Assembly (NCBI RefSeq): GCF_021560015.1
Contig: NZ_CP073588.1
Span: 4,324,501 to 4,388,500, forward strand
DNA from: Shewanella vesiculosa
Lineage (GTDB): Bacteria; Pseudomonadota; Gammaproteobacteria; Enterobacterales; Shewanellaceae
DNA: 64,000 bases
Reading direction: 5' to 3'
Below are positions 30,291-39,682 of the stretch, piece by piece; position 1 is the first letter of the stretch; each line of letters begins with the position of its first letter. Position numbers and translations under genes: made by a program. The notes under the pieces are model-generated. The model was given only the letters and a program-made list of their open reading frames with translations. It was not told the origin of the DNA and searched no databases.

Positions 30291-31253
30291 TTAATAGCCT
30301 TGATTAGCGTCGACGATATATTGTAATGGTTTAGATTGCTGCCAAAGACAATAATTTTCGGTGAATATTTGTACCACTTGTTGAGGAAAGCTTGGTGCAG
30401 CAATATGTGGTGTAATGGTGACGTTATCGCAATGCCACAGGGGATGATGAGCTGGTAAAGGCTCTTGCTCGAATACATCGACAATCACGCGTCGCTGAGG
30501 GCATAGTGTTAACTCAGTTTGCAACGCTGCCAAATCAATTGCGTTGCCTCGGCCAATATTAAATAGCATGGCATCGGGTTTTAATAAACACAGATTAGCA
30601 GCATTTAATACATGTGTGGTGTGTGGGGTATTGGGCAATACACTCACAATCACATCAGCGGCAGGTATGTAATCTGCTAATTTATCTATGGTATCGATAC
30701 GATCAAAGTCATTAACGAGCGCGCCTTGGCGATTGAGGCCGCTGACAATCATACCGAAATGATGAGCGGTTCGAGCAAGGTGTTGAGCGATAGAACCTGT
30801 ACCAAGTATCAGCAGTTGTAATCCTTGCAAAGTACGGTATTGAGCTGGCTGCCAAAGTTGCTGATGTTGCTGTTGAGTATACTGGGCGTGCTGTCGATAA
30901 TGGCTTAATAGGTAACCAAAAACATATTCACTCATTAATGGGCCAAATACACCGCGAATATTAGTAAGTAAATAATCATGTGGTAACGAAGGCTTCATCA
31001 AGGCATCGACACCGGCAAAAGTAGATTGTATCCATTTAAGTTTAGTTGCATGCGGCAGCATAGCAGCCGCTAAATGGGGTTCAGCTAACCAAATATCTGC
31101 CTGATGAATGTTATCTGTAATACTGTTATCTGGGCGATCACCAATGTGATCTGTTATGTCTTCGACAATCTCTAGATCGAATAATGATTGTTGTGCCAGC
31201 AATTGCCGATATTTATCATTCTCTCTGGTGAGCAATAATAGTTTATGTGCCAC
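30291..31253 (-). CDS. D-isomer-specific 2-hydroxyacid dehydrogenase
   Basis: An NAD(P)H-dependent 2-ketoacid/2-hydroxyacid oxidoreductase, about 320 residues. I start at GTG 31253 (GGGGGG just before); ATG 31274 is the alternative. Features: the Rossmann loop LLILGTGSIAQHLARTA, SVLPNTPHTTHVLN, the catalytic Arg in FNIGRGNAID, Glu in DVFEQEPLP and His in ITPHIAAPS. It resembles the GhrA (glyoxylate/hydroxypyruvate reductase) branch; the substrate is not certain. It lies 36 bp downstream of a glycerophosphodiesterase gene. Confidence 0.88.
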   Translation of the reverse strand: MAHKLLLLTRENDKYRQLLAQQSLFDLEIVEDITDHIGDRPDNSITDNIHQADIWLAEPHLAAAMLPHATKLKWIQSTFAGVDALMKPSLPHDYLLTNIRGVFGPLMSEYVFGYLLSHYRQHAQYTQQQHQQLWQPAQYRTLQGLQLLILGTGSIAQHLARTAHHFGMIVSGLNRQGALVNDFDRIDTIDKLADYIPAADVIVSVLPNTPHTTHVLNAANLCLLKPDAMLFNIGRGNAIDLAALQTELTLCPQRRVIVDVFEQEPLPAHHPLWHCDNVTITPHIAAPSFPQQVVQIFTENYCLWQQSKPLQYIVDANQGY

Positions 31254-31289
31254 ATTCCCCCCGTTAGCATGCATTGAAGAACAGCTTAC

Positions 31290-32024
31290 TTACTCAAACC
31301 ATCCTGTGTAATCCATTGTTATCGGCATCATGGTTGCTGCAATGGCTTTGTCTGGGTAGTTACTGAAAACTCCATCTACTCCCATGGCTTTTAACGCTTG
31401 AATATCATTTGGGTTATCCACGGTATAAACAAACACTTTGCCACCACGCTGGTGGGCATCATCAACAATGGCTTGACTAACAAAACTCAGATCTAGGTTG
31501 ATCGAATAGGCATTGAGAGTGGTCATTATTTTCGCCAAGTCGAGCGGGATCCCGCCGAGTAATGGCGCGATAATCGCGTGTGGAAAGGCGTGTTTTATCG
31601 CCGCTAAATACGGGTGATTAAATGATGAGATTAATAGCTGCTCTGGAGCATACTTCAACTGTTTAAGGAGTTGCGGATATAAGGCAATAAAGGGCTGTAC
31701 GCAGCCAACACCTTTTAATTCGATGTTAACACTGCACAAGCCATTGCTTTTAACGCTGACTCGTTCGAGAACTTGCCATAGAGTGGGAATAGCTTGCCCG
31801 CTAACGGTAAACTGAGCCAGTGCTGCTTTTGTTGTTAAGTGGATCAGCCCAGTTCCGGTTGATTTGCCCTCTAAGCGGCGATCATGGAACACGACTAATT
31901 CTCCCTCAACGCAATGCACATCTAATTCAATGGCTTTGGCACCCAAGTCGAGTGCTTTATCCATCGCAACTAAGGTGTTTTCAGGTTCATAACCGCTAGC
32001 GCCGCGGTGAGCAAAAACGAGCAT
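31290..32024 (-). CDS. ugpQ: Glycerophosphodiester phosphodiesterase
   Basis: Cytosolic enzyme of 244 residues with the GDPD start FAHRGASGYEPENTLVAMDKA, the metal ligands in IELDVH and VVFHDRRLEG, and the late motifs VYTVDNPNDIQALKAMGVDG and FSNYPDKA. It yields glycerol 3-phosphate from lipid head groups. There is no signal peptide, which supports the UgpQ rather than the periplasmic GlpQ type. Confidence 0.9.
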   Translation of the reverse strand: MLVFAHRGASGYEPENTLVAMDKALDLGAKAIELDVHCVEGELVVFHDRRLEGKSTGTGLIHLTTKAALAQFTVSGQAIPTLWQVLERVSVKSNGLCSVNIELKGVGCVQPFIALYPQLLKQLKYAPEQLLISSFNHPYLAAIKHAFPHAIIAPLLGGIPLDLAKIMTTLNAYSINLDLSFVSQAIVDDAHQRGGKVFVYTVDNPNDIQALKAMGVDGVFSNYPDKAIAATMMPITMDYTGWFE

Positions 32025-32048
32025 AGCACTCCTTAATCAATAGCTAGC

Positions 32049-35000
32049 TTAGCCTTTGTATAATCCAGTAGATTCTTTAGGGGTATGATTAATATGAACT
32101 TCCATTTGTGGGTAGGCAAGTTCAACATTGTTTTCTTTGAGCTTTTTATTAATCAGTTTATGCAGGCTATGGCGTAGCGGCCACCGAGCCGACATGTCTT
32201 TAGCATAAGAGCGAATTTCGTAATCTTGAGTGTGCTGACCAAAACCGGCAAACCATACTTCTGGTTCTGGCATGGTTAGCGATAATTCACATTCTCGAAC
32301 CGCTTGATGCAGTAGCATTTCCACTTTGGTTGGGTCGGCATCACGAGATACCGATACCGTGACGATGACGCGAGTTATCGGGTTGGATAGCGACCAGTTA
32401 ACCAGTTGTTCAGTAATAAAGGCTTTGTTGGGCACAATAATTTCTTTGTGATCCCAGTCGACAATCGTGGTGGCTCGGATTTGAATTTTACTGACCGTTC
32501 CGGACAGGTCGCGAATCGTGACGGTATCGCCAATTCGAATGGGTTTTTCAAATAGGATGATCAAACCAGAAATAAAGTTAGCAAAAATTTCTTGCAGGCC
32601 AAAACCTAAACCCACTGATAATGCGGCAACTAGCCACTGTAATTTAGACCACTCCATTCCAAGAGTTGAAAAGCCAAACAGTATGCCAAAAAATACCACC
32701 AAATAACTGCTCACAGTGGTAATAGCAAAGCCGGTTCCTGGCGATAAATCTAATCTTTGCAATAACGTCAGTTCCATTAATCCTGGGAGGTTTTTAGCAA
32801 TCACCACCGAGAAGCCCACTAACATGATGCCGAATGAAATTGATTTTAATGTGATTGGCACTTGCTGCTCAATGCCATTCACATTGCTGTTGGTGGTCCA
32901 TAAGGTGATGCCATCTAAAAATGAGAATACTGCGGTATGAGTCTGCGACAAAATACCCAATAAACTGGCAAAAAAAGCTAAAAATAAAATCGATCGCACT
33001 AAGCCGAGCGACTGACTGGAGATGGTTTCTAAATCAACAATTGGTTCTTCATAGGTTTCTATTGGCTCATTGTTTTGCAACTCGCCTCTTTCACGTTGCG
33101 CAAGTCGCTCTGCACGTTTGGCTTTAGCGCGATCGAATGCGATTAAACGGCGCTCAATCAGCATCCAGCGTTTAATGAGCTGGTAAGTTAGTAAAAAGCC
33201 TAAGCCTAATAATACTGATATTTGCAGTTGTAACAGAAGCTGGAAAGCCGTGAAGTAGTAGCCGACCGCAGCCAAGATGGCGCTAAAAATAGGCGTAACA
33301 ATCAAGATGGCCCATAGGGCTTTGTGAATGATCGCCATATTCGTCGCGCTAGGCTTATTTTGGCGATATTGGCCAATCAATAACATGACATCTTTGTACA
33401 GGAGAAACAGCACAACACAGAAAACGATAAATGCCCCACGGCCAAGACTGTTACGTACTAATGAAGTATCTAATGCTTCAGTGAAGCCCATTAAGCCAAT
33501 TAAGGGTGCGGAAATGATCACAAATGAAGCCAAGGTTTGCTGCGCTTGTTTGATTATTTTTTTCGGCCGTCTGAAGTGGCTGATTAAAATACCTTTTTCT
33601 ACCGTTAATAAGAAAAAGAATTGATAAATCAGATAACTGACACCAATAGCTAAAATACCGACTCCCACGGCATGAACCATGTTTTGCTCAGAACGGGAGA
33701 AAATAAAACCGGCCACAATAACCGGTAAAGGCTTTATTAAGGCATACACTAAGCTGATGATGAGGGTTTTGATGGTGTATTTAAATTTATCTTGCGTCAC
33801 GTTACCAACAAATACCGCATAGCGACTAATTGCGGTATTAAACTTAGGGGTAAGCATGTCATGGGCCATCAAGCAGCATAATAATAAAATGCCCCACCAA
33901 GCCCAATAATTGCTGTTTTCAGACCATGATTGTTGTAACGCTTGCCACTGGCTAGGTTGCAGTAACCATACACTACTGTGACTTAAATCGATGAGCCACA
34001 ATGGACCAATGCTGGGGGCATTAGGTACCCAAAATAAATGTTCGTTAAGGGTGTTTTTTAATGTGTTATGCAGTTGGTTTAGCTGCTCATAACCAATACG
34101 TAACTTGGCAAACTCAGCTAAATATTGATCATAACTTTGTAATAGTTGATCTATGAGTACTTGCTGTGACTGTAAGAGTTTTATCTGGGTTTCATTAAAC
34201 ATTTCACTGTCATCAAGTTGTTGACTGTTTAATGCTTGATGTTGCTCTAATTGATAGCGCTCCAGCCGTGCATCAGCTAATTCTGTTTGCAGTTTGTCTA
34301 GGTTGGGCGGTTTAGGTAATGATTGCAGCATTTGCAAAAAACGGTCGCCAAATGCCGAGTTGGTTTTTACCCAAGTAATTTGTTCTAGTACGTTTGAAAG
34401 CTGTGCATTTTGAGACTGATAGCGTTTCTCAACCCGCTGTTGCTTCTCTATTGCTGATTTAATATTACTGGTGAGCGTTTGTAATTGTTCAGCATATTGT
34501 TGGTTTGATCTACTCAGCTCTTGAGATAAAGGATCGGCTAGCTCTTGGGCATCAACTAAGTTATTGGCTATAGTATCAGCGGTTTTTTGCTGACGAGATT
34601 CAATATTGTGTTTGTTGATAAGCTCAATAAAGCTTTCTTGTTGGCTTAATAACAAGCGGTTGAGCTGCTGTTGAAGCTGGGTAATCTCGAGTTGTTTCGG
34701 ACTCGCTAATCGTTCCGCCTGTAAGGTCGCAATATGCTGAGTGAGCAGTTCGGTTTGAAGCTGGTTCCGTTGGCCCAAGGGTGTCTCAATCGGTACTTGT
34801 TGGGTTTTATTGTGCTGAGTTAAGGCATTTTCTGCTTGAACAATTAAATCAGGTAGTTGTCTTTGACGTTGTGAAATAGTCCGTAATTGCTCATTGAGGC
34901 TAGACTCAGTCTCTTTTAATTCTGATAAATGGAAATAAGCCATTGAAGCCTGCTGATCCAGATCGATATCATCATCAAGGCTTAATGGGATTTGTGCTTC

Positions 35001-35258
35001 ACGAAGTTGTCCTGCCAATGAGAGCTTGGTTTCACTGTTAGAGCGTTCGATATTGGTATAAGTTTGCTGTTCTATTTGCAGTTTTTCAATACTGCTTTGC
35101 AGTTCGGCAATTTGCGATGGTATATCAAGTGGCTGATTTTCGGCTTGGCTATTTAGCCCCAATCGTTTATCAAGGGTTAGGGGAGTGCTAGCAAATACAG
35201 AATCTGACAGTGTATTAACTATAAGGAAACACAGGAATAAACACGCTAAACGTAACAT
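32049..35258 (-). CDS. mscM: Large MscS-family mechanosensitive channel (MscM/MscK type)
   Basis: A 1069-residue inner-membrane channel. It has a signal peptide (LACLFLCFLIVNTLSDSVFA), then a long periplasmic coiled-coil domain of about 430 residues rich in Gln and Leu, then about 11 membrane segments. The C-terminal MscS core has GLGFGLQEIFANFISGLIIL and FEKPIRIGDTVTI. It protects against hypo-osmotic shock. The neighbours psd and rsgA match the E. coli mscM-psd-rsgA order; E. coli MscM has 1107 residues. Confidence 0.92.
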   Translation of the reverse strand: MLRLACLFLCFLIVNTLSDSVFASTPLTLDKRLGLNSQAENQPLDIPSQIAELQSSIEKLQIEQQTYTNIERSNSETKLSLAGQLREAQIPLSLDDDIDLDQQASMAYFHLSELKETESSLNEQLRTISQRQRQLPDLIVQAENALTQHNKTQQVPIETPLGQRNQLQTELLTQHIATLQAERLASPKQLEITQLQQQLNRLLLSQQESFIELINKHNIESRQQKTADTIANNLVDAQELADPLSQELSRSNQQYAEQLQTLTSNIKSAIEKQQRVEKRYQSQNAQLSNVLEQITWVKTNSAFGDRFLQMLQSLPKPPNLDKLQTELADARLERYQLEQHQALNSQQLDDSEMFNETQIKLLQSQQVLIDQLLQSYDQYLAEFAKLRIGYEQLNQLHNTLKNTLNEHLFWVPNAPSIGPLWLIDLSHSSVWLLQPSQWQALQQSWSENSNYWAWWGILLLCCLMAHDMLTPKFNTAISRYAVFVGNVTQDKFKYTIKTLIISLVYALIKPLPVIVAGFIFSRSEQNMVHAVGVGILAIGVSYLIYQFFFLLTVEKGILISHFRRPKKIIKQAQQTLASFVIISAPLIGLMGFTEALDTSLVRNSLGRGAFIVFCVVLFLLYKDVMLLIGQYRQNKPSATNMAIIHKALWAILIVTPIFSAILAAVGYYFTAFQLLLQLQISVLLGLGFLLTYQLIKRWMLIERRLIAFDRAKAKRAERLAQRERGELQNNEPIETYEEPIVDLETISSQSLGLVRSILFLAFFASLLGILSQTHTAVFSFLDGITLWTTNSNVNGIEQQVPITLKSISFGIMLVGFSVVIAKNLPGLMELTLLQRLDLSPGTGFAITTVSSYLVVFFGILFGFSTLGMEWSKLQWLVAALSVGLGFGLQEIFANFISGLIILFEKPIRIGDTVTIRDLSGTVSKIQIRATTIVDWDHKEIIVPNKAFITEQLVNWSLSNPITRVIVTVSVSRDADPTKVEMLLHQAVRECELSLTMPEPEVWFAGFGQHTQDYEIRSYAKDMSARWPLRHSLHKLINKKLKENNVELAYPQMEVHINHTPKESTGLYKG

Positions 35259-35627
35259 AATACTTTGCCCAGATTGGAGTCAGGACATGGTAGCAAATTT
35301 GAATGATTATAATCTATATTTTTGATGACTTTAGATCGTTTCAAGCAAAGTTGATTCCACAATAATTATTCACCCGCAAGCGGTATGATGTTTATTGATT
35401 GATGAGCCGTGCAATGATGATTGCCATGATGAGCTAAGTATAAAAGGGAATACGTCAGTGGCCAATATAAGCAACTATGCTTTGCTATTTGATTAGGCTC
35501 AGGCATCTAAAGCAAGTGTGCTGTAATCGTCTTCGAGTCATTATTTAACTAGTGGTTAATGGTGATTATGCGAGGTATTTCTGCAACCCCACAAGGTAAA
35601 AAGAAAATGGAGAGAGGCAATAAAATA
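35259..35627. other. Non-coding stretch between mscM and the psd terminators
   Basis: No reading frame of note on either strand. It is AT-rich, and the part next to 35258 presumably holds the mscM promoter, since two hairpins isolate mscM from psd. Confidence 0.4.
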
Positions 35628-35697
35628 AAGCCGTACTGCTTAAAAACAGTACGGCTTGATGTAGCGATAACACCAGGATACTGGAGTCAGTATCCTG
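35628..35697 (-). terminator. Two consecutive hairpins downstream of psd
   Basis: CAGGATACTG (35674-35683) pairs perfectly with CAGTATCCTG (35688-35697) around a 4-base loop. Then AAGCCGTACTG (35628-35638) pairs with CAGTACGGCTT (35647-35657), and the minus strand continues with a T-rich run. This is a double terminator for the psd transcript. Confidence 0.8.
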
Positions 35698-35710
35698 ATA
35701 ATTATATTGA

Positions 35711-36577
35711 TTATGCTTGAGTCAGTTTAGCAAACGGTTGGCCCATACGCGTGGTTTCACCTGGCTCGACCCCATCGGCAAATGTTTCGATGGCGTCTTG
35801 TGCAAATAACATCACCACAGTACTGCCTAATTTAAAGCGACCCATTTCAGCGCCCTTTTCTAACGTAACCGCTTCTGGACCTGTAGTGGGATAATCCCAG
35901 CTAAACACTTGCTTGCCACCTGGTGGTGTCACAGTACCCGACCATATCGTTTCAATACTAGCAACAATTGTTGCACCGACTAATACCATTGCAAGTGGAC
36001 CGGCTTCGGTTTCAAAGATGGCAACTACGCGCTCATTGCGAGCAAACAATCCGGGTACATTTTGCGCAGTCAGTGGGTTAACCGAAAATAAGTCGCCTGG
36101 CACGTAAGTCATTTTTGATAATGTGCCAGTGATAGGCATGTGGATGCGATGGTAATCTTTGGGCGCCAAATAAATGGTTGCAAAATCGCCACCGTCAAAA
36201 CGTGCCGCATCAGATTTATCACCGCCTAACAGTGCTTCAGAGGTATAAGTGTGCCCTTTGGCTTGAAAAATATTGCCAGCTTCAATTGGGCCACATTGAC
36301 TCACAGCTCCATCAACCGGATGTGCCATAACGCTGTTGTCTTGGTTTATCGGTCTGAGTTCAGGTTTTAATGCTCGGGTAAAAAATGCATTAAAGGTTTT
36401 GTAGGCTTCGGGCTCAGGTTGCTGTGCTTCAGACATATCAATTTTATATTGTTTGATAAACCATTTGATCCCTGCCGTGGTAATCATTCCAGCTTCAGCA
36501 GCAGCAAATTTACCAACTAAGCGCGACAGAAAGTGTTTTGGCAACATGTATTGCAAGGCAATTTTAATTGAGTCCAA
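35711..36577 (-). CDS. psd: Phosphatidylserine decarboxylase proenzyme
   Basis: The inner-membrane enzyme making phosphatidylethanolamine. The 288 residues include [12 protein letters not shown], the self-cleavage site LGST (in [13 protein letters not shown]) that creates the pyruvoyl group, and [15 protein letters not shown] near the N-terminus. It is co-oriented with rsgA upstream (62-bp gap), as in E. coli. Confidence 0.96.
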   Translation of the reverse strand: MDSIKIALQYMLPKHFLSRLVGKFAAAEAGMITTAGIKWFIKQYKIDMSEAQQPEPEAYKTFNAFFTRALKPELRPINQDNSVMAHPVDGAVSQCGPIEAGNIFQAKGHTYTSEALLGGDKSDAARFDGGDFATIYLAPKDYHRIHMPITGTLSKMTYVPGDLFSVNPLTAQNVPGLFARNERVVAIFETEAGPLAMVLVGATIVASIETIWSGTVTPPGGKQVFSWDYPTTGPEAVTLEKGAEMGRFKLGSTVVMLFAQDAIETFADGVEPGETTRMGQPFAKLTQA

Positions 36578-36639
36578 TGTGTTTCCCTTTTTTTCTAAGC
36601 AGGTTGAACTAGGAATAGTATTCCTAAAGGTTACTGACT

Positions 36640-37710
36640 CTAGGAGTCTAATTCATCAATTGCACGAAAGTGTCGTGCATGACGTTGTTCATCTAAACTG
36701 GCAATAATACGCTGATAATTGCTAAAGCGGTCTTGAGTTATTTTTCCATCAGCTAGTGCTTGTTGTAAAGCACATCCTGGGTCGTCACCATGTTTACAAT
36801 CACGGAACTTGCAGGTGCCTAAAAATTCTCTAAATTCAATAAAGCACCAACCGACCCTGATAGCGTCTAAATGCCATAAGGCAAATTCACGTATACCGGG
36901 TGAATCGATTAAATCCCCACCGCTAACAAAATGGAGTAACTTTGCGGTCGTGGTGGTGTGTTGACCTAAACCTGAGTTATCGGATACATCTCCAATTAAT
37001 AGTTCAGCTTCTGGCATTAATGCATTGATCAAAGATGATTTGCCAACACCAGACTGACCGGCAAAAACACTGACGCTGTCATTGAGTAATGCTTTGAGGT
37101 CTTCAACGCCCTCACCAGTGTGACTACTGACACGGAAAACTTGATAACCAATATTTTGGTAACGCGTTAATGCCGTTTCGATTTCATCACGATTAGTGTC
37201 ATCCAATAAATCAATTTTATTGAGAATGATGATCGGCGTAATATCTGTGTCTTCTGAAGCCACTAGATATCGATCAATAATTTGGGTGGTAAAGCTAGGT
37301 AAAACTGAAGACACAATTAAGATTTGATCGATGTTAGCGGCAATAATTTTGACGCCATCGTATAAATCTGGTCGAGTTAAAGAGGATTTTCGCGGGTGAA
37401 CGGCGACGACAATACCACCAATACTGGAGCCCGATTGAACTTCAGTCGCGAGTCTTACCACGACCTTATCACCGGTGACTAAACTGGTCACTGCTCGACG
37501 AATATTACAGCGCGAGACCATGCCATCTGTAGTTTCAATATCGGCATGCTGACCGAAACGAGAAATAACCACACCGGCTTGTTCAGGACCTAACAAATTA
37601 TCCTGTAATTCGGCATGTTGACTATTATCGTCATTACGCTTTAATCGTTTAGTCTGATTGGCGCGCATTCGGCGTAATTGGCCCTGACTTAGGGGTTTCT
37701 TTTTACTCAC
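36640..37710 (-). CDS. rsgA: Ribosome small-subunit GTPase RsgA
   Basis: A circularly permuted GTPase that matures the 30S subunit. The order is G4 ([10 protein letters not shown]), then G1 ([16 protein letters not shown]), then G3 (DSPGIREF), which shows the permutation. The zinc-binding cysteines follow ([14 protein letters not shown]). The basic N-terminus [18 protein letters not shown] is typical. It has 356 residues and is divergent from orn, with 112 bp between. Confidence 0.96.
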   Translation of the reverse strand: MSKKKPLSQGQLRRMRANQTKRLKRNDDNSQHAELQDNLLGPEQAGVVISRFGQHADIETTDGMVSRCNIRRAVTSLVTGDKVVVRLATEVQSGSSIGGIVVAVHPRKSSLTRPDLYDGVKIIAANIDQILIVSSVLPSFTTQIIDRYLVASEDTDITPIIILNKIDLLDDTNRDEIETALTRYQNIGYQVFRVSSHTGEGVEDLKALLNDSVSVFAGQSGVGKSSLINALMPEAELLIGDVSDNSGLGQHTTTTAKLLHFVSGGDLIDSPGIREFALWHLDAIRVGWCFIEFREFLGTCKFRDCKHGDDPGCALQQALADGKITQDRFSNYQRIIASLDEQRHARHFRAIDELDS

Positions 37711-37822
37711 AGGCTTATCTTCATTAAATAGGTGTTTTTTTGTGTATCAAAAAAACAGTATGATACACACTCTTTTATAAAAATGCCTGAATTTAGGCTA
37801 CAGATAATATAAGGCGGCATAA

Positions 37823-38368
37823 ATGGCTGTTGATGCGAATAATCTAATTTGGGTTGATTTGGAAATGACAGGCTTAGAACCCGCTGTTGATCGAGTCATT
37901 GAAATTGCAACTTTAGTGACTGACCAAGACCTCAATATCATTGCTCAAGGCCCTGTTCTAGCCATTTATCAGACAGATGATGTGTTAGCTGGGATGGACG
38001 ATTGGAACCAAAAACATCATGGAGAGTCAGGATTAATTGAGCGTGTTCGTGCCAGTAAATGTTCTGAACAAGATGCGATAACACAAACGATTGATTTTTT
38101 ATCTCAGTACGTGCCTAAAGGCGCATCACCAATGTGTGGCAATAGCATTGGTCAAGATCGCCGCTTTTTGAATAAATACATGTTAGAGCTTGAAGAGTAT
38201 TTTCATTATCGCAACATTGATGTGAGCACCATCAAAGAGTTGGTTCGTCGTTGGAGCCCTGAAACAATGAATGGCTTTAGCAAGAAAAATACACATCAAG
38301 CATTAGAAGATATCAAAGAGTCTATTGCCGAAATGCAGTTTTATCGCAGTGAAGTATTTAAAATTTAA
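37823..38368 (+). CDS. orn: Oligoribonuclease
   Basis: A 3'-5' exonuclease that degrades 2-5-nucleotide RNAs, including pGpG. The 181 residues show the DEDDh motifs: [25 protein letters not shown] and [13 protein letters not shown]. It is followed by the tRNA-Gly array, as in E. coli (orn-glyVXY). Confidence 0.97.
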   Translation: MAVDANNLIWVDLEMTGLEPAVDRVIEIATLVTDQDLNIIAQGPVLAIYQTDDVLAGMDDWNQKHHGESGLIERVRASKCSEQDAITQTIDFLSQYVPKGASPMCGNSIGQDRRFLNKYMLELEEYFHYRNIDVSTIKELVRRWSPETMNGFSKKNTHQALEDIKESIAEMQFYRSEVFKI

Positions 38369-38494
38369 GCAATTGAACAATTTTTTTCAAAAAGGGGGTT
38401 GCAGCATAGTAAAATTTACCTATAATGCGGCCTCAACTTTCTACAGAGCGCCAAACTCTGAGGCATAGGAAGTTGTCATGAAATTTGAAAGTAT

Positions 38495-38564
38495 GCGACA
38501 TTAGTTCAGTTGGCATAGGTTGAAAGACGATACCTTGCTAACTTTATAATGAAGCAAACAGTAC
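38495..38564 (+). other. Degenerate tRNA-like unit, type alpha, copy 1
   Basis: Seventy bases that begin like tRNA-Gly (GCGACATTAGTTCAGTTGG) and keep GATACCTTGC, but then run TAACTTTATAATGAAGCA with no T-arm or acceptor partner. It abuts the 5' end of the first intact tRNA-Gly. It is nearly identical to the two other alpha copies. Confidence 0.75.
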
Positions 38565-38640
38565 GCGACATTAGCTCAGTTGGTAGAGCGATACCTTGCC
38601 AAGGTATAGGTCATCGGTTCGAACCCGATATGTCGCTCCA
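38565..38640 (+). tRNA. tRNA-Gly (anticodon GCC), copy 1
   Basis: Seventy-six bases with a full cloverleaf: acceptor GCGACAT/ATGTCGC, D-arm AGCTCAGTTGGTAGAGC, anticodon loop TTGCCAA, T-arm TCGGTTCGAACCCGA and an encoded CCA. It matches the position of glyV/X/Y next to orn. Confidence 0.98.
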
Positions 38641-38664
38641 AATTTCTAGATGGATTTTTGAAAT

Positions 38665-38734
38665 GCGACATTAGCTCAGTTGGCATAGGTTGAGAGACGA
38701 TACCTTGCTAACTTTATAATGAAGCAAATAGTAC
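38665..38734 (+). other. Degenerate tRNA-like unit, type alpha, copy 2
   Basis: It differs from alpha copy 1 at only a few bases over 70 and again directly adjoins the 5' end of an intact tRNA-Gly. The alpha-tRNA pair repeats with a 170-bp period, including a conserved 24-bp spacer. Confidence 0.75.
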
Positions 38735-38810
38735 GCGACATTAGCTCAGTTGGTAGAGCGATACCTTGCCAAGGTATAGGTCATCGGTTCGAACCCGATA
38801 TGTCGCTCCA
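38735..38810 (+). tRNA. tRNA-Gly (anticodon GCC), copy 2
   Basis: Identical over all 76 bases to copy 1, CCA included. Confidence 0.98.
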
Positions 38811-38835
38811 AATTTCTAGATGAAATTTTTGAAAT

Positions 38836-38939
38836 GCGACATTAGCTCAGTTGAGTTAATCGCCAGAGTCGATACCCATCTTGTTCCAAGGTATAGGTCA
38901 TCGGTTCAAACCTCTCTTTATTTTCAAAGAAAGGTCGCT
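38836..38939 (+). other. Degenerate tRNA-like unit, type beta, copy 1
   Basis: It starts GCGACATTAGCTCAGTTG, has an expanded D region, a disturbed anticodon arm (TTGTTCCAAGGTATAGG) and a T-arm (CGGTTCAAACC), then an inserted hairpin TCTTT-ATTTTC-AAAGA, and ends GGTCGCT, which can still pair with the initial GCGAC. There is no CCA. Confidence 0.7.
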
Positions 38940-38962
38940 GTAAATTATACATGATTTGAAAT

Positions 38963-39032
38963 GCGACATTAGCTCAGTTGGCATAGGTTGAAAGACGATA
39001 CCTTGCTAACTTTATAATGAAGCAAACAGTAC
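38963..39032 (+). other. Degenerate tRNA-like unit, type alpha, copy 3
   Basis: Differs from alpha copy 1 at a single base; adjoins intact tRNA-Gly copy 3. Confidence 0.75.
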
Positions 39033-39108
39033 GCGACATTAGCTCAGTTGGTAGAGCGATACCTTGCCAAGGTATAGGTCATCGGTTCGAACCCGATATG
39101 TCGCTCCA
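39033..39108 (+). tRNA. tRNA-Gly (anticodon GCC), copy 3
   Basis: Identical to the other two intact copies, with CCA encoded. Confidence 0.98.
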
Positions 39109-39146
39109 AATCACTTAGTCTGTTAAAATTCTTATTTTTCGAACAT

Positions 39147-39211
39147 GCGATACCTTGGCAAGGTATAGGTCATCGGTTCGAACACCTCTTTGTTTATAAA
39201 GAAAAGTCACT
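39147..39211 (+). other. Degenerate tRNA-like unit, type beta, copy 2
   Basis: It lacks the D-arm: GCGATACC leads straight into an anticodon-like arm with loop TTGGCAA, then TCGGTTCGAACA, the hairpin TCTTT-GTTTAT-AAAGA and GTCACT. The hairpin insertion is shared with the other beta units. Confidence 0.65.
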
Positions 39212-39285
39212 CAAAATCACCTCCTCTGTTAAAAATCCAATTAATTACTATTACGATACTAGATTCAGTTGCGTTTTCAGAAAAT

Positions 39286-39353
39286 GCGATACCTTGTTAA
39301 GATATCGGTCATCTGTTCGAACCTCTCTTTGTTTATAAAGAAAAGTCACTCCA
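39286..39353 (+). other. Degenerate tRNA-like unit, type beta, copy 3
   Basis: Like beta copy 2, without a D-arm: GCGATACCTTGTTAAGATAT, then CTGTTCGAACC, the hairpin TCTTT-GTTTAT-AAAGA and GTCACTCCA. The terminal CCA is retained. Confidence 0.65.
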
Positions 39354-39682
39354 AATTTTGTTTATTCCAAAACTGGTGAAGTGTTTAATTTTGCATAAGG
39401 CTTACCAAAGATAAATTCATATTTTGTTATGTTCACCACTGCAATCTAACTCATCCCGAATATTGTCATTTTAATAAATTTGCATCATCTACGTTTGAAC
39501 AAATTGTTTTTGCAATCAACAAACAAGTGATCTAGTACTCACTTCTTCATGGATCTCTAAAGTAAGAGCATATTGGTGAAGTAAAACATGATCTGGTTCA
39601 AATCATTTACTGGTGTTATCTCTGATAATCAACTCAAGATAGATTTTCCTAAGAAGTTAGGGCTTTAAACGAGGTGAGTGTT
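39354..39682 (+). other. Non-coding stretch after the tRNA array
   Basis: AT-rich; no reading frame of note. GATCTGGTTCAAATC at about 39589 resembles a T-arm with flanks and may be one more tRNA remnant. The E. coli genes found here (queG, nnr) are absent. Confidence 0.4.

Noticed and set aside
32518..33624. Plus-strand open frames inside mscM
   Set aside because: The minus strand encodes a continuous, well-supported 1069-residue channel; the plus frames have no start signals or domain text.
38495..38564. Alpha units as functional tRNA genes
   Set aside because: They start like tRNA-Gly but lack a T-arm and a matching acceptor 3' strand, so no cloverleaf can form.
38495..39353. CRISPR array
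   Set aside because: The repeats are tRNA genes and tRNA-like units of 70-100 bp with conserved spacers; there are no cas genes and no unique short spacers.
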